DNA of 64,000 nt from Pseudoalteromonas ruthenica (GTDB lineage Bacteria > Pseudomonadota > Gammaproteobacteria > Enterobacterales > Alteromonadaceae), in contig NZ_CP023396.1 of NCBI RefSeq assembly GCF_008808095.1, forward strand, positions 1,922,001-1,986,000, read 5' to 3'. A program made the translations under genes and the position numbers. Positions within the stretch are counted from its first letter, which is position 1, and the number at the start of each line of letters is the position of its first letter. The notes beneath the pieces are model-generated. The model saw nothing but the letters and a program-made list of their open reading frames with translations, had not been told where the DNA came from and did no database searches. This document shows positions 1 to 10,713 of this stretch, in pieces.

Positions 1-1042
1 AGTTGTCCTCTGGCTGAGGATCAGAAAGCGCTACGTGCCACACGAAGTTATCGTTTTCTGCAGCTAGACCGTCAAAGTCTTCAACGTAGAACATCTCACG
101 CTTAGAGCGTGCACCGTACCAGAAGCTCATCTTACGATCTGAGTTCAAACGCTTCAGCTGGTCGAAGATGTGTGAACGCATCGGTGCCATACCTGCACCA
201 CCACCGACAAAGACCATCTCTGCGTCAGTTTCTTTAGCGAAGAATTCACCAAATGGACCAGAAATTGTCACCTTATCGCCTTCTTTAAGCGACCAGATGT
301 ACGATGACATCTTACCGCAAGGTAGGCTTAGGTTGTTTGGCGGCGGCGTAGCAATACGCACGTTCAACATGATGATGCCAAACTCTTCTGGGTAGTTCGC
401 CATTGAGTAAGCACGAATAGTTTCTTCGTCTACTTTTGACTCTAGGTCAAAGAAGCCGAAACGCTCCCAGTCAGGACGATACTCTTCAGGAATATCAAAG
501 TCCTTGTATTTAACGTGGTGAGCAGGTGCTTCAATTTGAATATAACCACCGGCGCGGAAAGGTACAACCTCACCGTCTGGGATCTTAAGCTTAAGCTCTT
601 TGATGAAGGTTGCTTTGTTATCGTTAGAGATAACTTCACAATCCCACTTCTTGATCCCGAAGATAGACTCTTCTAGCTCAATCTCCATGTCGCTTTTAAC
701 AGCAACCTGACACGCAAGACGACAGCCCTGACGTGCTTCACCTTTAGAGATGTGGTCAAGTTCGGTCGGCAGGATATCACCACCGCCCTCTTTAACATCA
801 ACACGACACTGGCCACATGAGCCACCGCCGCCACATGCAGAAGATACGAAAATACCTGCATCTGCTAGGGCACCCAGTAGCTTGCTACCTGGTGATGTTG
901 TAATTGCTTTGTCAGGATCACCATTGATCCCGATGGTGACGTCACCTGTGGGTACTAGCTTTGACTTGGCCGCAATGATGACCAAAACCAGCATAACCAC
1001 GATAGCGACGAATACACCTACGCCTAAATATACCTCAAGCAT
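1..1042 (-). CDS. nqrF: Na+-translocating NADH:quinone reductase subunit F (partial)
   Basis: NADH-oxidising, FAD- and 2Fe-2S-containing subunit of the sodium pump. The ATG lies at 1042 behind a good ribosome site (AGGAGA). The gene runs off the left edge, so about 347 of roughly 407 residues are visible. An N-terminal membrane helix ([18 protein letters not shown]) is followed by a ferredoxin domain with the cluster ligands [10 protein letters not shown] and a downstream CRLAC. A ferredoxin-reductase domain then shows the FAD motif RAYSMANYP and the NADH-binding [12 protein letters not shown]. It is the last gene of nqrABCDEF and starts 17 bp after nqrE. The C-terminal 60 or so residues lie outside the window. 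Confidence 0.97.
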   Translation of the reverse strand, partial: MLEVYLGVGVFVAIVVMLVLVIIAAKSKLVPTGDVTIGINGDPDKAITTSPGSKLLGALADAGIFVSSACGGGGSCGQCRVDVKEGGGDILPTELDHISKGEARQGCRLACQVAVKSDMEIELEESIFGIKKWDCEVISNDNKATFIKELKLKIPDGEVVPFRAGGYIQIEAPAHHVKYKDFDIPEEYRPDWERFGFFDLESKVDEETIRAYSMANYPEEFGIIMLNVRIATPPPNNLSLPCGKMSSYIWSLKEGDKVTISGPFGEFFAKETDAEMVFVGGGAGMAPMRSHIFDQLKRLNSDRKMSFWYGARSKREMFYVEDFDGLAAENDNFVWHVALSDPQPEDN

Positions 1043-1059
1043 GATTTCTCCTCGCTACC

Positions 1060-1668
1060 TTATAGTGAAATACCAGAGAATGACATAAAGCCCAGACCCA
1101 TCAGACCTACTGTGATAAAGGTGATACCTAAACCACGCAAACCATCAGGAACGTCTGAGTACTTCATCTTCTCGCGAATACCCGCTAGCAACGTGATTGC
1201 CAGCGCCCAACCTACACCAGAACCAAGGCCAAAGACCACTGACTCACCGAAGTTGTAATTACGCTCTACCATGAACGATACCGCACCGAAAATCGCACAG
1301 TTTACCGTGATCAATGGCAGGAAGATGCCCAACGCGTTATAAAGCGGTGGGAAGAACTTATCCAATGCCATTTCTAGGATTTGTACTAGGGCAGCAATAA
1401 CACCGATGAACGTCAAAAAGCGCAAGAAGCTTAAATCAGCGTCAGGGAAACCCAACCACTCCAGTGCGCCCGGCGCTAATACCGCGTGATAAACTAAGTT
1501 ATTCACCGGTACGGCAATACCCAGTACGAAGATAACCGCTACACCTAGACCAATTGAAGTTTTTACTTTCTTTGATACCGCAAGGAAAGTACACATCCCC
1601 AAGAAGAAGGCAAGCGCCAGGTTTTCAATGAAAACCGCTTTAACAAATAAGTTAAGATATTGTTCCAC
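1060..1668 (-). CDS. nqrE: Na+-translocating NADH:quinone reductase subunit E
   Basis: Integral membrane subunit of the NQR complex (202 aa, near the family length of about 198). It has six predicted membrane helices and the NqrE/NqrD-type repeats, including the segments [14 protein letters not shown] and [14 protein letters not shown], whose cysteines in the family take part in an intramembrane iron centre shared with NqrD. It starts 10 bp downstream of nqrD and precedes nqrF. Assignment is firm from sequence pattern and operon position. Confidence 0.97.
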   Translation of the reverse strand: MEQYLNLFVKAVFIENLALAFFLGMCTFLAVSKKVKTSIGLGVAVIFVLGIAVPVNNLVYHAVLAPGALEWLGFPDADLSFLRFLTFIGVIAALVQILEMALDKFFPPLYNALGIFLPLITVNCAIFGAVSFMVERNYNFGESVVFGLGSGVGWALAITLLAGIREKMKYSDVPDGLRGLGITFITVGLMGLGFMSFSGISL

Positions 1669-1678
1669 GACTCGCCCC

Positions 1679-2308
1679 TTATTTCGCTTCTACTTGGTCT
1701 TTCTTATAAGTGCGTAGCACCCAAATGAATAGACCGATGATGAAGAATGCACTAGGCGGCAGGATCAATAGACCCATAGGCTGATACCAGCCACCGTCTT
1801 GTACTAATGGGATGATTTCTACGTCGAACAGCGACCCTTTACCGAATAGCTCACGAATGAAACCAACAGTCAGTAGTACTACTGAGTAGCCTAAGCCATT
1901 ACCAATACCGTCTAGGAAAGACATAAACGGCGGTGACTTCATCGCGTACGCTTCAGCACGACCCATTACGATACAGTTGGTGATAATCAAACCAACGAAT
2001 ACCGACAGTTCTTTCGCTGTTGCATACGAGAAGGCTTGCAGCACCTGGTCCACCACGATTACCAATGAGGCAATGATGGTCATCTGTACGATGATCCGCA
2101 CACTTGATGGGATCTGGTTACGAATCATAGAGATAAACAAACTTGAGAAGCCCGTTACTAGGGTCAATGCAATTGACATGATCAATGCATTTTTCAAGCT
2201 TGATGTTACTGCTAGCGCCGAACAAATACCGAGTACTTGCAGAGCGATAGGGTTATTTGCGAAGACAGGTCCAAATAGAACCGACTTCATTTCTTTAGTA
2301 TCAGCCAT
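1679..2308 (-). CDS. nqrD: Na+-translocating NADH:quinone reductase subunit D
   Basis: Hydrophobic six-helix subunit of the NQR sodium pump (209 aa, the family length), paralogous to NqrE. Recognisable segments are [18 protein letters not shown] near the N-terminus and [15 protein letters not shown] in the middle. The second carries the cysteine that pairs with NqrE around the membrane iron centre in characterised homologues. Its start codon overlaps the nqrC stop by one base (TAATG), which indicates translational coupling. Confidence 0.97.
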   Translation of the reverse strand: MADTKEMKSVLFGPVFANNPIALQVLGICSALAVTSSLKNALIMSIALTLVTGFSSLFISMIRNQIPSSVRIIVQMTIIASLVIVVDQVLQAFSYATAKELSVFVGLIITNCIVMGRAEAYAMKSPPFMSFLDGIGNGLGYSVVLLTVGFIRELFGKGSLFDVEIIPLVQDGGWYQPMGLLILPPSAFFIIGLFIWVLRTYKKDQVEAK

Positions 2309-3075
2309 TATTTCAACGCTCCTTCACGTACTTTCGCAAGGAAAGGACCAAAGCCGTTTTCACCTGTCCAATAATCAACCGTGTTATCAACACCGTTTGA
2401 GGTCAGGGTTGCGCCAGAGAGACCGTCTACTTCGTGCTCGTTGTCAGCACCGCTTTTCACTAAGTCTACCGGCAGCTCTTTGCCTTGCCACTGAGCCGTC
2501 CAAGCTGGGTTTTGGATTTCACCACCTAGACCTGGGGTTTCGTTGTGCTTGTAGAAGATGATGTTTTTAACAGTTTCGCCATCACTTTCAAGAGCTAAGA
2601 AGCCATACATAACACCCCAAAGGCCATAACCTTGGATTGGTAGAATGATTGACTTCACTGAGCCGTCGTCGGCACGGTTAATGTAAACCGGTGCTTCAGT
2701 AGTACGACGTTGAATGCCCGCTTTGTCTTGCTCTTTTGGCAACTTAATGCTCATATCGGCGTCAAACTTACTCTTTTCGAAGTCGTAAGCTTTGATCCAC
2801 TCGCTGCGAGCTTGCTCAGAGTCAAACTCAACTTGTTGGCCGTTATTAACATCAACAACGATGGTTTCAATGTTTTCGTCATACGTAGCTTGCACGTCTT
2901 TGACATCATTAAATCCAGCGGCTGAAAGAATATTGCTTTGAATATCCTTTAATTTATTTTCTTGCTGCAGCGGGCGCAATTGCACCGATGCGAACGATAC
3001 GATAACCGCACACACCAAACATAGCGAAACAACTACACCGAGCGTTTTACCGATTGATTCGTTATTACTGGACAC
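2308..3075 (-). CDS. nqrC: Na+-translocating NADH:quinone reductase subunit C
   Basis: FMN-carrying subunit (255 aa). One N-terminal membrane helix ([19 protein letters not shown]) anchors a periplasmic domain. The covalent flavin site is visible as [12 protein letters not shown]; in the family the threonine of SGATxT carries FMN through a phosphoester bond. That modification needs the transferase ApbE, which is not encoded in this window. The gene overlaps nqrB by 11 bp and nqrD by 1 bp. Confidence 0.97.
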   Translation of the reverse strand: MSSNNESIGKTLGVVVSLCLVCAVIVSFASVQLRPLQQENKLKDIQSNILSAAGFNDVKDVQATYDENIETIVVDVNNGQQVEFDSEQARSEWIKAYDFEKSKFDADMSIKLPKEQDKAGIQRRTTEAPVYINRADDGSVKSIILPIQGYGLWGVMYGFLALESDGETVKNIIFYKHNETPGLGGEIQNPAWTAQWQGKELPVDLVKSGADNEHEVDGLSGATLTSNGVDNTVDYWTGENGFGPFLAKVREGALK

Positions 3076-4267
3076 GTGCCAATCTCCTCTTGATGTTTGA
3101 CTGCGCTACGAAGTGGTCGAATAGCGGTGCAAATAGGTTTGCAAACAAGATAGCGAGCATCATGCCTTCAGGGTATGCCGGGTTAACCACGCGGATCATC
3201 ACCACCATAAAACCAATCAGTGCACCATAGGCCCACTTACCTCTATCGGTAAATGACGCAGATACCGGGTCGGTTGCCATAAAGAACATACCAAACGCAA
3301 AGCCACCAAGGACTAAGTGCCAGTGCCAAGGCATTGCAAACGCGGTGTTGGTGTCTGAACCGATAAAGTTAAGCAGCGTTGCAGTGACTACCATACCCAA
3401 GAAGGTACCTAGCACGATACGCCAAGAAGCAATACGCACATAGATTAGGAACAAACCACCTAATAAGATTGCTAGGGTTGATGTTTCACCCATAGAACCT
3501 TGAATGAAACCGTAAAACGCATTCCACCATAGCTCCATGTTGGCATAATCAAGCGCACCTGTTGCCGCTTGGCCTAGGTAAGTCGCGCCAGAGAAACCAT
3601 CAACAGCTGTCCACACTGTGTCACCTGAAATCTGCGCCGGATAGGCGAAGAACAGGAACGCACGGCCAGCAAGCGCAGGGTTCAAGAAGTTACGACCTGT
3701 ACCACCGAATACCTCTTTGGCGATAACCACACCGAAGGTAATACCTAGGGCAACTTGCCAAAGGGGAATGGTTGCAGGCAGAATCAATGCAAATAACACA
3801 GAGGTAACGAAGAAACCTTCGTTTACTTCGTGCTTACGTATTGACGCGAATAGCACTTCCCAGAAGCCACCGACACCGAAGGTAACGGCATAAATTGGCA
3901 GGAAGAAACAGGCACCGTAGAACATTTTCGCGCCCCAGCCTGAATCAGCAGTGAGCTCACCGCCTAACAGTTGGAACAATCCTACTTGCCAAGAATCACC
4001 TAATGCAAAACCGTTTGCTAACGCTTCTGCCGCTTGGTGGCCAATGTTAAACATGCCAAAGAACATGGCAGGGAACGTTGCCATCCACACTAAAATCATA
4101 ATACGTTTTAGGTCGATGTTATCGCGAACGTGAGTACCGCCTTTGTTGACATAGCCAGGGGTATAAAAAATAGTCGCAACTGCTTCATACAGTGCGTACC
4201 ACTTTTCATGCTTACCACCCGCTTCAAAATGCGGTTCGATATCTTCTAAAAATTTCTTCAAGCCCAT
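3065..4267 (-). CDS. nqrB: Na+-translocating NADH:quinone reductase subunit B
   Basis: Largest membrane subunit of the NQR complex (400 aa, close to the usual 410-415). It houses covalent FMN and riboflavin and forms the Na+ pathway in known complexes. The covalent FMN motif is present as [10 protein letters not shown]. Multiple membrane helices and the cytoplasmic N-terminal segment [13 protein letters not shown] are typical. It starts one base after the nqrA stop codon, so the operon is very tightly packed. Confidence 0.97.
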   Translation of the reverse strand: MGLKKFLEDIEPHFEAGGKHEKWYALYEAVATIFYTPGYVNKGGTHVRDNIDLKRIMILVWMATFPAMFFGMFNIGHQAAEALANGFALGDSWQVGLFQLLGGELTADSGWGAKMFYGACFFLPIYAVTFGVGGFWEVLFASIRKHEVNEGFFVTSVLFALILPATIPLWQVALGITFGVVIAKEVFGGTGRNFLNPALAGRAFLFFAYPAQISGDTVWTAVDGFSGATYLGQAATGALDYANMELWWNAFYGFIQGSMGETSTLAILLGGLFLIYVRIASWRIVLGTFLGMVVTATLLNFIGSDTNTAFAMPWHWHLVLGGFAFGMFFMATDPVSASFTDRGKWAYGALIGFMVVMIRVVNPAYPEGMMLAILFANLFAPLFDHFVAQSNIKRRLARVQ

Positions 4268-4268
4268 T

Positions 4269-5612
4269 TTAGCCTTCCTTCTCGATTGTTGTCAGGCAGT
4301 CACGAAGGATAGAACCGTATTCGTATTTACCTGGACAAACGAAGGTACACAACGCTAAATCTTCTTCGTCTAGCTCCAACGCGCCGAGTGAAATTGCCCC
4401 ATCTAGGTCACGCGAGATTAAATCGCGCAGTAATAAGGTAGGCAAAATATCAAGCGGCATCACGCGCTCATAGTTACCGATTGGTACCATCGCACGTTTT
4501 GAACCACCGGTTGATGTGGTCATGTTGAACAAACGGCTTGGCGCTAAGTGGCCTAAGAAGGTACGCGTTACAGAGAACTTGTTGCTGCCTGGAGCAATCC
4601 AGCCGAACAACTCTTTCTCACGACCCTCTAGCAGCACCGACACTTGCGTGTGATAACGGCCAAGGAACGCATGTGGACCCGTTGCATTGGTACCAGAAAG
4701 TACTGAGCCTGAAATGATACGGTTGTCACCGTCTTCCAGTTCACCAGACACTAACTCATCCAAAGCAGCACCGATCTGTGTTTTCACCAAACGTGGGTTC
4801 TTAACACGTGGGCCGGCTAAAGAAATCACACGCGGAGTGTAAATTTCACCACTTAGGAAAAGGTGACCGTAAGCGATCACATCTTGGTAGCCCAAGTGCC
4901 ATACCTGCTTCGATGCAGACACTGCATCTAGGTGATGAATGTGAGTACCAACAAGACCTGCAGGGTGCTTACCGCCAAACTCATGAACTTCTACAGAAGC
5001 CACAGAAGAGCTAGGCACTTGAGCACCGGCTTGTTTACACACAAACACTTTGCCTTCTGTAAGACGAGAGACAACCGCTAAACCAGCTTCAAATGCTTCC
5101 GCATTCTCAGCAATAATTACAGCTGGATCAGCTGCAAGCGGATTAGTGTCCATCGCTGTTACAAAGATAGAGCTAGGTTTGGCATCAACAGCGGGTACTT
5201 TGCTGAATGGGCGGGTGCGAAGCGCAGTCCATTGACCTGAGTTAACTAACTGGTCAACCACCTTTTGGCGGTCAAGGTTAGCGAGCTCACCCTGGTCGAA
5301 CTTTGCAAAGGTTTCCTGCTCGTTGCCATCGATTTCGATCACAACAGATTGCAGCACACGTTTTGCACCACGATTGATTTCTTTAACTACCCCGGCGGCC
5401 GGTGCAGTGTAGATAACGCCAGGATTCTTTTTGTCTTCAAAAAGAACTTGGCCTTTTTTCACTTGGTCATCCACACGAACTCGCATGGTAGGACGCATGC
5501 CGATATATTCTTCACCTAGCACGGCTACTCGTTTGACGGGTTGACCGTCGTGAATAACTTGCTGAGGTGCGCCCTCTATCGGTAGATCCAGACCTTTTTT
5601 TATGTTGATCAT
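4269..5612 (-). CDS. nqrA: Na+-translocating NADH:quinone reductase subunit A
   Basis: Cytoplasmic subunit of the NQR complex and first gene of the operon. An upstream in-frame ATG at 5624 would add MQVR. I prefer the ATG at 5612 because NqrA proteins begin [12 protein letters not shown], and here the protein reads [14 protein letters not shown] (447 aa, the family length). Neither start has a clear Shine-Dalgarno sequence. The protein has the barrel-sandwich region ([19 protein letters not shown]) seen in NqrA and RnfC relatives and a conserved C-terminal region. Confidence 0.95.
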   Translation of the reverse strand: MINIKKGLDLPIEGAPQQVIHDGQPVKRVAVLGEEYIGMRPTMRVRVDDQVKKGQVLFEDKKNPGVIYTAPAAGVVKEINRGAKRVLQSVVIEIDGNEQETFAKFDQGELANLDRQKVVDQLVNSGQWTALRTRPFSKVPAVDAKPSSIFVTAMDTNPLAADPAVIIAENAEAFEAGLAVVSRLTEGKVFVCKQAGAQVPSSSVASVEVHEFGGKHPAGLVGTHIHHLDAVSASKQVWHLGYQDVIAYGHLFLSGEIYTPRVISLAGPRVKNPRLVKTQIGAALDELVSGELEDGDNRIISGSVLSGTNATGPHAFLGRYHTQVSVLLEGREKELFGWIAPGSNKFSVTRTFLGHLAPSRLFNMTTSTGGSKRAMVPIGNYERVMPLDILPTLLLRDLISRDLDGAISLGALELDEEDLALCTFVCPGKYEYGSILRDCLTTIEKEG

Positions 5613-5973
5613 ACGCACTTGCATTACATTAACGGAAAGAAACTTAAAATCTTACCAACCACGCTGCTAAGTTGGCCGAGTTGAGTGATGGCCGCGTAAA
5701 AGGCGGTTCGCTTATTGCTCGGTGCGCACTTACGCACTTGTGCAAGCAAAAGTCGTCCACACGATTAATACAAACGGTATAAAAGAGCACCCATTTCGGT
5801 TAGTGAGCAAAGCAACGCAGTGAACTTGTCACATATCTGCCGAATTTTAACATCAATCACGGCGACTATGCGAGTTAAAAAGTAAAAATTATCTAAGCAA
5901 TCCGAGCTAAAATTAGTGAATAAACTTCAATATAGACCAAAGTCTTAATTTCACAGCCTGAGATTGTAAAAAC
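5613..5973. other. intergenic region upstream of the nqr operon
   Basis: About 360 bp between nqrA and the fabV terminator with no credible gene. It must contain the nqr promoter (reading left). Several AT-rich stretches occur around 5765-5785 and 5870-5960, but I could not pick a -10/-35 pair with confidence. Confidence 0.5.
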
Positions 5974-6005
5974 ACAAAAAAGCCAGTCTATTGACTGGCT
6001 TTCTA
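5974..6005 (-). terminator. rho-independent terminator of fabV
   Basis: Inverted repeat AAAGCCAGTC / GACTGGCTTT with a 4-nt loop at 5979-6002. On the minus strand it is followed by a T-rich run. It lies about 17 bp past the fabV stop codon. Confidence 0.85.
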
Positions 6006-6021
6006 TGTAAAACAGCGATAC

Positions 6022-7212
6022 TTAAACGAGATTGTTGATTTCAACCTCAGGGTTAACATCACTTTCGTAGTCAACACCGTCTAAATCAAAACCGAACAGG
6101 TGTAAAAACTCACGATGATAACCAACATAATCGGTTAGCTCGTCAATACTGTCGGTATCCACCTGATCCCAAATATGCTGCACTCGTTGCTGCACATCGT
6201 CTTCAAGCTCTTTGTAGTTCTGGAATAAATGACCGCCTTCGTCAAAGCGCGGCGTTTCGCCGTACAGGTTCTCTTTAAACAACGCGGTAATTTGCTCGAT
6301 AGTCCCCTCATAGGTGCCATCTTCTTTCATCACTTTGAACAGCGCAGAGATATACAAAGGCATAATCGGTATTGCCGAGCTGGCTTGCGTGACCACTGCA
6401 TTAAGAGAGCTCACATAAGCCTCACCGGAGATATCAGCGGTAGATGCTTTAATTTCCTGAACGGCACGGTCCAAGTCTTCTTTGGCTTTGCCTATTGTGG
6501 CGTGACCGTAAATCGGCCAGGTCAGCTCTTTACCAATGTAGGTGTAAGCGGTGGTTTTAAAGTTATCGGCAAGCACGCCCGCTTCATTTAAAGCATCAAT
6601 CCACAGCTGCCAATCTTCACCACCCATGACTTTCACGGTATTGGCAATTTCTTCATCACTGGCAGCCTCAACGCTTACTTCATCAATAATACGCTTTGAA
6701 GTATTGAGGTTCTTGGTGGTCACGCCTTCACCGATAGGCTTGAGTGTGGAAGAGAAGGTTTCACCGGTTTTTGGATCGGTACGACGCGGCGAAGCAAGGG
6801 AATAGATAACTAAATCAATTTTGCCCAATTCATTTTTAATAACATCAATCGTCTTTTCTTTGATTTCATCAGAAAAGGCATCACCATTGATATTTTTTGC
6901 CCACAAGCCCGCTTCATCGGCTGCATTTTGAAAAGCAGCGGTGTTGTACCATCCCGCAGAACCTGTTTTCTTTTCTGTACCTGGCTTTTCGAAAAACACG
7001 CCCAATGTTTTGGCGCCATGACCAAAGGCTGAAACAATACGTGAAGCCAAGCCATAGCCGGTTGACGAGCCAATGACCAGGACGTTTTTAGGGCCCTGCC
7101 CTAAATCACCTTGGCGTTTTACGTAATCTATTTGTTGTTGTACGTGCGCTGCACAGCCCGCAGGATGAGCGTTAGTGCAGATAAAACCACGAATTTTAGG
7201 CTTAATGACCAT
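6022..7212 (-). CDS. fabV: trans-2-enoyl-CoA/ACP reductase FabV
   Basis: NADH-dependent enoyl-ACP reductase completing each fatty-acid elongation cycle; the FabV type is naturally triclosan-resistant compared with FabI. The length of 396 aa matches the family. The N-terminal segment [13 protein letters not shown], the nucleotide-binding [11 protein letters not shown] and the active-site Tyr-(8)-Lys spacing in [10 protein letters not shown] are all visible. It ends in the usual acidic tail region. It is followed by its own terminator and preceded by a bolA-like gene in the same direction, 80 bp away. Confidence 0.97.
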   Translation of the reverse strand: MVIKPKIRGFICTNAHPAGCAAHVQQQIDYVKRQGDLGQGPKNVLVIGSSTGYGLASRIVSAFGHGAKTLGVFFEKPGTEKKTGSAGWYNTAAFQNAADEAGLWAKNINGDAFSDEIKEKTIDVIKNELGKIDLVIYSLASPRRTDPKTGETFSSTLKPIGEGVTTKNLNTSKRIIDEVSVEAASDEEIANTVKVMGGEDWQLWIDALNEAGVLADNFKTTAYTYIGKELTWPIYGHATIGKAKEDLDRAVQEIKASTADISGEAYVSSLNAVVTQASSAIPIMPLYISALFKVMKEDGTYEGTIEQITALFKENLYGETPRFDEGGHLFQNYKELEDDVQQRVQHIWDQVDTDSIDELTDYVGYHREFLHLFGFDLDGVDYESDVNPEVEINNLV

Positions 7213-7292
7213 GATAAAATTCCATATCGTTGCCGAAAAATTTAGCGCTAGTGTAACGACTAAAGCCCATTACACAGGTCTGATGACTTTAC

Positions 7293-7604
7293 TTAATCGA
7301 ATTTGGAGCCACCTAAACAATTAGGAGACTGCGGAGCTTGCCCCTGCCGCTCACTGAACTCTTCAGGTGTGTAAGCATGAATCGCAAGGGCATGAATGTG
7401 TTCGCGCAACTCATCGGCCAACACCTCATTAATCGCGCGGTGGCGCTGTAATAAGCGTTGGCCGCTGAATTGCTCACTGACCACAGTGACTTTGAAATGA
7501 GAATCTTCACCTCGGGCGTGCATATGGCTTTCGTTTTCCACATGTAAATGCTTGCACGCAATGGCAGCAGCGAGTTTTTGCTCTATCTGAGTTTGCATAG
7601 ACAT
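7293..7604 (-). CDS. bolA: BolA-family protein
   Basis: Small protein (103 aa) with the BolA fold signature: ENESHMH followed by HFKVTVVSEQF, and the helix-turn region ending HALAIHAYTPEEF, as in E. coli BolA. BolA proteins bind monothiol glutaredoxins through a shared Fe-S cluster and affect cell shape and stress gene expression. The start is ATG at 7604 or the in-frame ATG two codons later; no strong ribosome site separates them. The E. coli bolA gene also neighbours yajG and ampG, which occur 2 kb away here. Confidence 0.9.
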   Translation of the reverse strand: MSMQTQIEQKLAAAIACKHLHVENESHMHARGEDSHFKVTVVSEQFSGQRLLQRHRAINEVLADELREHIHALAIHAYTPEEFSERQGQAPQSPNCLGGSKFD

Positions 7605-7639
7605 AAATTACTGACTCGTCAGCGTAAACTGGAGCATTA

Positions 7640-8269
7640 CTATAACAAAGAAGCGTCAATGTGGCGAAACGTTAAGTTAATGCGCCCTTGGGTCACTTTA
7701 CGCTGCTTCGGTAGACTGTGCTCGAAGTGTTGCTGGCTTTGGCCTTTCATGATCAGCAAACTACCGTGACGCAAAGGCACATCTGTCACCACCCGCGAGT
7801 GCTTATGGCGTAATTTGAACTTACGCAGCGCTCCTAAGGATAACGATGCAATGGTCGGCTGCGCTCCAAGCTCAGGTTCATCGTCAGCATGCCACCCCAT
7901 ACTATCGAGACCGTTGCGATAATAATTAACCAGTACCGCATTAAATTTGCACCCTAGCTGATTATTAAGGCGCTCCCGCATGCGCGCCAAAGGTTCAGGC
8001 CAGGGCATAGGCGAAAACACTTGCTTCGAGTATTCATACGCGCTGTCGGGATCGCCGATATAGGCCTGTAAACGAGGTATAGGATGCCATTTACCGAAAA
8101 CGTGTATGCTTGGCTGTTGCCAAGCCAAATTATCACGCAAATAATGATAGAGCTGGGTGGCCTTATCAGCACTCAGCGCCTGCAGCTGATAGTGAAACAT
8201 GTCTGCTGGTAGCTCATCGGGCAACAGGTTGCCGGTATCAGTGTTAAACACCTTCGAATTCCCATCCAT
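7640..8269 (-). CDS. AlkB-like 2-oxoglutarate/Fe(II) dioxygenase
   Basis: DNA/RNA alkylation-repair type dioxygenase (209 aa). The iron ligands are visible as H127 and D129 in WHADDEPELG and H184 in HFEHSLPK. The 2-oxoglutarate-binding arginines are in GRINLTFR (R196, R202). The substrate-proximal NYYRNGLDSMGWH stretch resembles the human ALKBH2/3-like branch common in marine gammaproteobacteria. It is transcribed away from rsmC with only 32 bp between the start codons, so the promoters overlap. The exact substrate cannot be told from sequence. Confidence 0.9.
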   Translation of the reverse strand: MDGNSKVFNTDTGNLLPDELPADMFHYQLQALSADKATQLYHYLRDNLAWQQPSIHVFGKWHPIPRLQAYIGDPDSAYEYSKQVFSPMPWPEPLARMRERLNNQLGCKFNAVLVNYYRNGLDSMGWHADDEPELGAQPTIASLSLGALRKFKLRHKHSRVVTDVPLRHGSLLIMKGQSQQHFEHSLPKQRKVTQGRINLTFRHIDASLL

Positions 8270-8301
8270 CGTGGTAAACTAGCGCTACTATCCGTTACAC
8301 A

Positions 8302-9435
8302 TTGACCGTTATGATAACATCCGCCCTACTCGGTGGCACCCACTACACTCTACACCGCTTTCCTCTGGAGCAAAAAAACCGTAGCCTACAGGCGTGGGAT
8401 GCCGCCGACGAGTACTTAATTGATTATGTCAAAGAGCATCATCCCAGTGAAAAAAAGCTGCTTATATTAAATGACGACTTTGGTGCCCTCGCCTGCGCTT
8501 TGCATCAATTTGATATTAGTGCGCTCAGTGACTCGTACGTGGCCCACCAAGCTTGGCATTATAACCTGGCGCAAAACGCCTTAGATGAAAGTAATTTCAC
8601 TGCACTTAGCAGCATGGATAAACTGGGCGACTATGATTTAGTCATCGGCAGAATTCCTAAAAACAGTGGCTACCTGCAACATCAACTGGCCCAGTTATCA
8701 CAGACATTAAGCCCAAACACGCCGGTGATCTTGGGGGGCAAAACTAAAGCTGTTCATACCTCAACAATAAATCTCGTATCGCGCTACATAGGCCCAGCAA
8801 GCACCACCTTGGCGGTGAAAAAAGCGCGACTTATCACCGCCTCTATGCACAATAAAGCGCAACAAAGCCCTTTTCCTAAGAGTTGGTCGCTCGAAGGCAC
8901 TCCTTACACCCTGCATAATCACGCTAATGTATTTTCCCGCGATTCATTGGATATTGGCGCTCGCTTTTTCAGCAACTACCTACCGCAGTCCAAAAAAGCG
9001 CTGCGCATTGTAGATTTGGGTTGTGGCAATGGCGTCATTGGTCTACTTACTTTGGCTCAATGCCCACAAGCACACCTTACTTTCGTTGATGAATCATGCA
9101 TGGCAGTGGCCTCGGCACGACTTAATGTTGAACAAAACCTTGAACATGATTTGCACCGTTGCCAATTTGTGCAGTCAGATTGTTTAACAGGGTTTGCCGC
9201 TGCCAGCCAAGACCTGATCTTATGTAACCCGCCGTTTCATCAACAAAACGCGATTACCGACCATATTGCTTGGCAAATGTTTAATGACGCGAAAAAAGTA
9301 TTGCGCCCCGGCGGCGAGCTTCGTATCGTAGGCAACCGACATTTACAATACCATGAGAAACTTAACCGTTTATTCGGTGGTCATAAGCTGCTGGGTTCGA
9401 ATAAAAAGTTCGTCGTGTTAAGTGCAAAAAAATAG
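8302..9435 (+). CDS. rsmC: 16S rRNA m2G1207 methyltransferase RsmC
   Basis: SAM-dependent methyltransferase modifying G1207 of 16S rRNA (377 aa; E. coli enzyme about 343). It has the two-part RsmC architecture: a degenerate N-terminal half and a catalytic C-terminal half with the SAM motif DLGCGNGVIGLL and the guanine N2-methyltransferase motif NPPFH. It could also start at the second methionine (8311). It begins a plus-strand run with the yajG-like, cyclophilin and ampG genes. Confidence 0.92.
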   Translation: MTVMITSALLGGTHYTLHRFPLEQKNRSLQAWDAADEYLIDYVKEHHPSEKKLLILNDDFGALACALHQFDISALSDSYVAHQAWHYNLAQNALDESNFTALSSMDKLGDYDLVIGRIPKNSGYLQHQLAQLSQTLSPNTPVILGGKTKAVHTSTINLVSRYIGPASTTLAVKKARLITASMHNKAQQSPFPKSWSLEGTPYTLHNHANVFSRDSLDIGARFFSNYLPQSKKALRIVDLGCGNGVIGLLTLAQCPQAHLTFVDESCMAVASARLNVEQNLEHDLHRCQFVQSDCLTGFAAASQDLILCNPPFHQQNAITDHIAWQMFNDAKKVLRPGGELRIVGNRHLQYHEKLNRLFGGHKLLGSNKKFVVLSAKK

Positions 9436-9443
9436 GTAGGATC

Positions 9444-10019
9444 ATGAGCAACACAGTTATTCGTCTTTTTCTCTTGAGCGCCGCACTGGTTACTGTGAGC
9501 GGGTGCGCTAACCGCGCAGCCGAGGCTATTCTTGACCCACAATACCAAGGCGGTCAATATCATCAATTTAATCAAACAGTATCACTGCAAGTGAATGACC
9601 AGCGTGCCAATAAAGCCACTGTGATAGTGAGCGATGGCGAGCATTCACAACAGCAGCTCACTCAAGGGCTTGATAGCAAACTCACGCGGGTGTTTGAGCA
9701 AGGTTTACAACGCAATGGGGCTCAGGTCAGCGCCATGGGAGCCACCCATATCCGTATTGCTATTCATGATTTACACGCTCATGTTGAACAAAACACCGTC
9801 GATCATAACAGTACTGCGAAGATTGCCCTACAAGTGTTCGTGCAGCGTAATGGTAGTCAATTCAATAAAATGTATAATGGCCAAAGCCAGTTCAGCGGTC
9901 CATTTGGTTATGATCAAGCCAAAGTAGAAGCGCAGCTTAATAAGCAGATTGAGCAACTGGTAATTCGTATAATGAACGACCCTGAACTGAATAATTACAT
10001 GCAAAAGGGAGCATCATGA
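9444..10019 (+). CDS. yajG: YajG-family outer-membrane lipoprotein
   Basis: Lipoprotein of 191 aa. The signal peptide ends in a lipobox LVTVSGC (Cys at about residue 21), so the mature protein should be acylated. The remainder matches the YajG pattern: a central region with SLQVNDQR, then a domain ending in a helical QLNKQIEQLVIRI stretch. Function of the family is unknown; it is habitually next to ampG, as here. It starts 8 bp after rsmC and overlaps the next gene by 4 bp (ATGA). Confidence 0.82.
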   Translation: MSNTVIRLFLLSAALVTVSGCANRAAEAILDPQYQGGQYHQFNQTVSLQVNDQRANKATVIVSDGEHSQQQLTQGLDSKLTRVFEQGLQRNGAQVSAMGATHIRIAIHDLHAHVEQNTVDHNSTAKIALQVFVQRNGSQFNKMYNGQSQFSGPFGYDQAKVEAQLNKQIEQLVIRIMNDPELNNYMQKGAS

Positions 10020-10651
10020 ACACTCGTTTTCTTGGCACACTTACCGCCGTATTCCTTACTTTTTTTATCAGCCTGCCCACACTCGCGGCTGTACAAGGTC
10101 AATTTGTGCAAAAGGACAACCTCTTCCCACGAGTAGAATTCGCCACCAGTGAAGGAAAGATTGTTGTTGAGCTGGACCGCTCACGAGCACCAATTACGGT
10201 CAATAATTTCCTGACATACGTGCAAGACGGCAGTTATAAAGGGTCGGTGTTTCATCGGGTTGAACGCGACGAAGAAAACGACCGCGACTTTGTCATCCAA
10301 GGGGGTGGCTACGACAAGAATTATGACGGTCTGCATGAGAATGACCCTATTTTTAATGAAAGCGGCAGCGGCCTGGAAAACGATATGTATACCATTGCCA
10401 TGGCTTACCAAGACCGCAAGCCGCATTCTGCAACGCGTCAGTTTTTCTTCAACATGGATAATAATGACCACCTAAATCCAGGCAGTGATTGGGGTTTTGC
10501 GGTGTTTGGCTCCGTCGTAGAGGGGTTTGAAACTTTAGATAAAATCATGCGTGTCGAGACCGACTACCAAGAGAAAATAGGCTATTCCTACGTTCCTAAA
10601 CAACCGGTTATCATTTTCAATATTAAAGTACTCGAAGCGCAACCTTATTAG
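10016..10651 (+). CDS. periplasmic cyclophilin-type peptidyl-prolyl isomerase
   Basis: Secreted cyclophilin (211 aa). The signal peptide (hydrophobic stretch TLTAVFLTFFISLPTLAA) predicts export. The catalytic core is intact: FHRV (catalytic Arg), FVIQGGG and ATRQFFFN, followed by the usual WGFAVFGSVVEG. It catalyses cis-trans proline isomerisation and probably assists folding in the periplasm, as E. coli PpiA does. The acidic insertion VERDEENDRD after FHR is longer than in PpiA. Translationally coupled to the yajG-like gene. Confidence 0.92.
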   Translation: MNTRFLGTLTAVFLTFFISLPTLAAVQGQFVQKDNLFPRVEFATSEGKIVVELDRSRAPITVNNFLTYVQDGSYKGSVFHRVERDEENDRDFVIQGGGYDKNYDGLHENDPIFNESGSGLENDMYTIAMAYQDRKPHSATRQFFFNMDNNDHLNPGSDWGFAVFGSVVEGFETLDKIMRVETDYQEKIGYSYVPKQPVIIFNIKVLEAQPY

Positions 10652-10662
10652 TTTTCAGCTGT

Positions 10663-10680
10663 GGGCGGTCGTCACCGCCC
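10663..10680 (+). other. intercistronic hairpin before ampG
   Basis: Perfect 7-bp GC-rich stem GGGCGGT / ACCGCCC with a 4-nt loop, in the 62-bp gap between the cyclophilin gene and ampG. There is no T-run on the plus strand, so it is more likely an mRNA-stabilising or processing element than a terminator. Confidence 0.4.
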
Positions 10681-10713
10681 GTATCCTCCCAAGATCTCAA
10701 GTAAGCCGTCATC

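Noticed and set aside
750..1088. Plus-strand frame opposite nqrF
   Set aside because: Entirely antisense to nqrF, with proline/threonine-rich composition typical of shadow frames.
1977..2561. 194-codon plus-strand frame opposite nqrD and nqrC
   Set aside because: Antisense to two well-supported genes in a codon-biased region; no ribosome site or recognisable domain.
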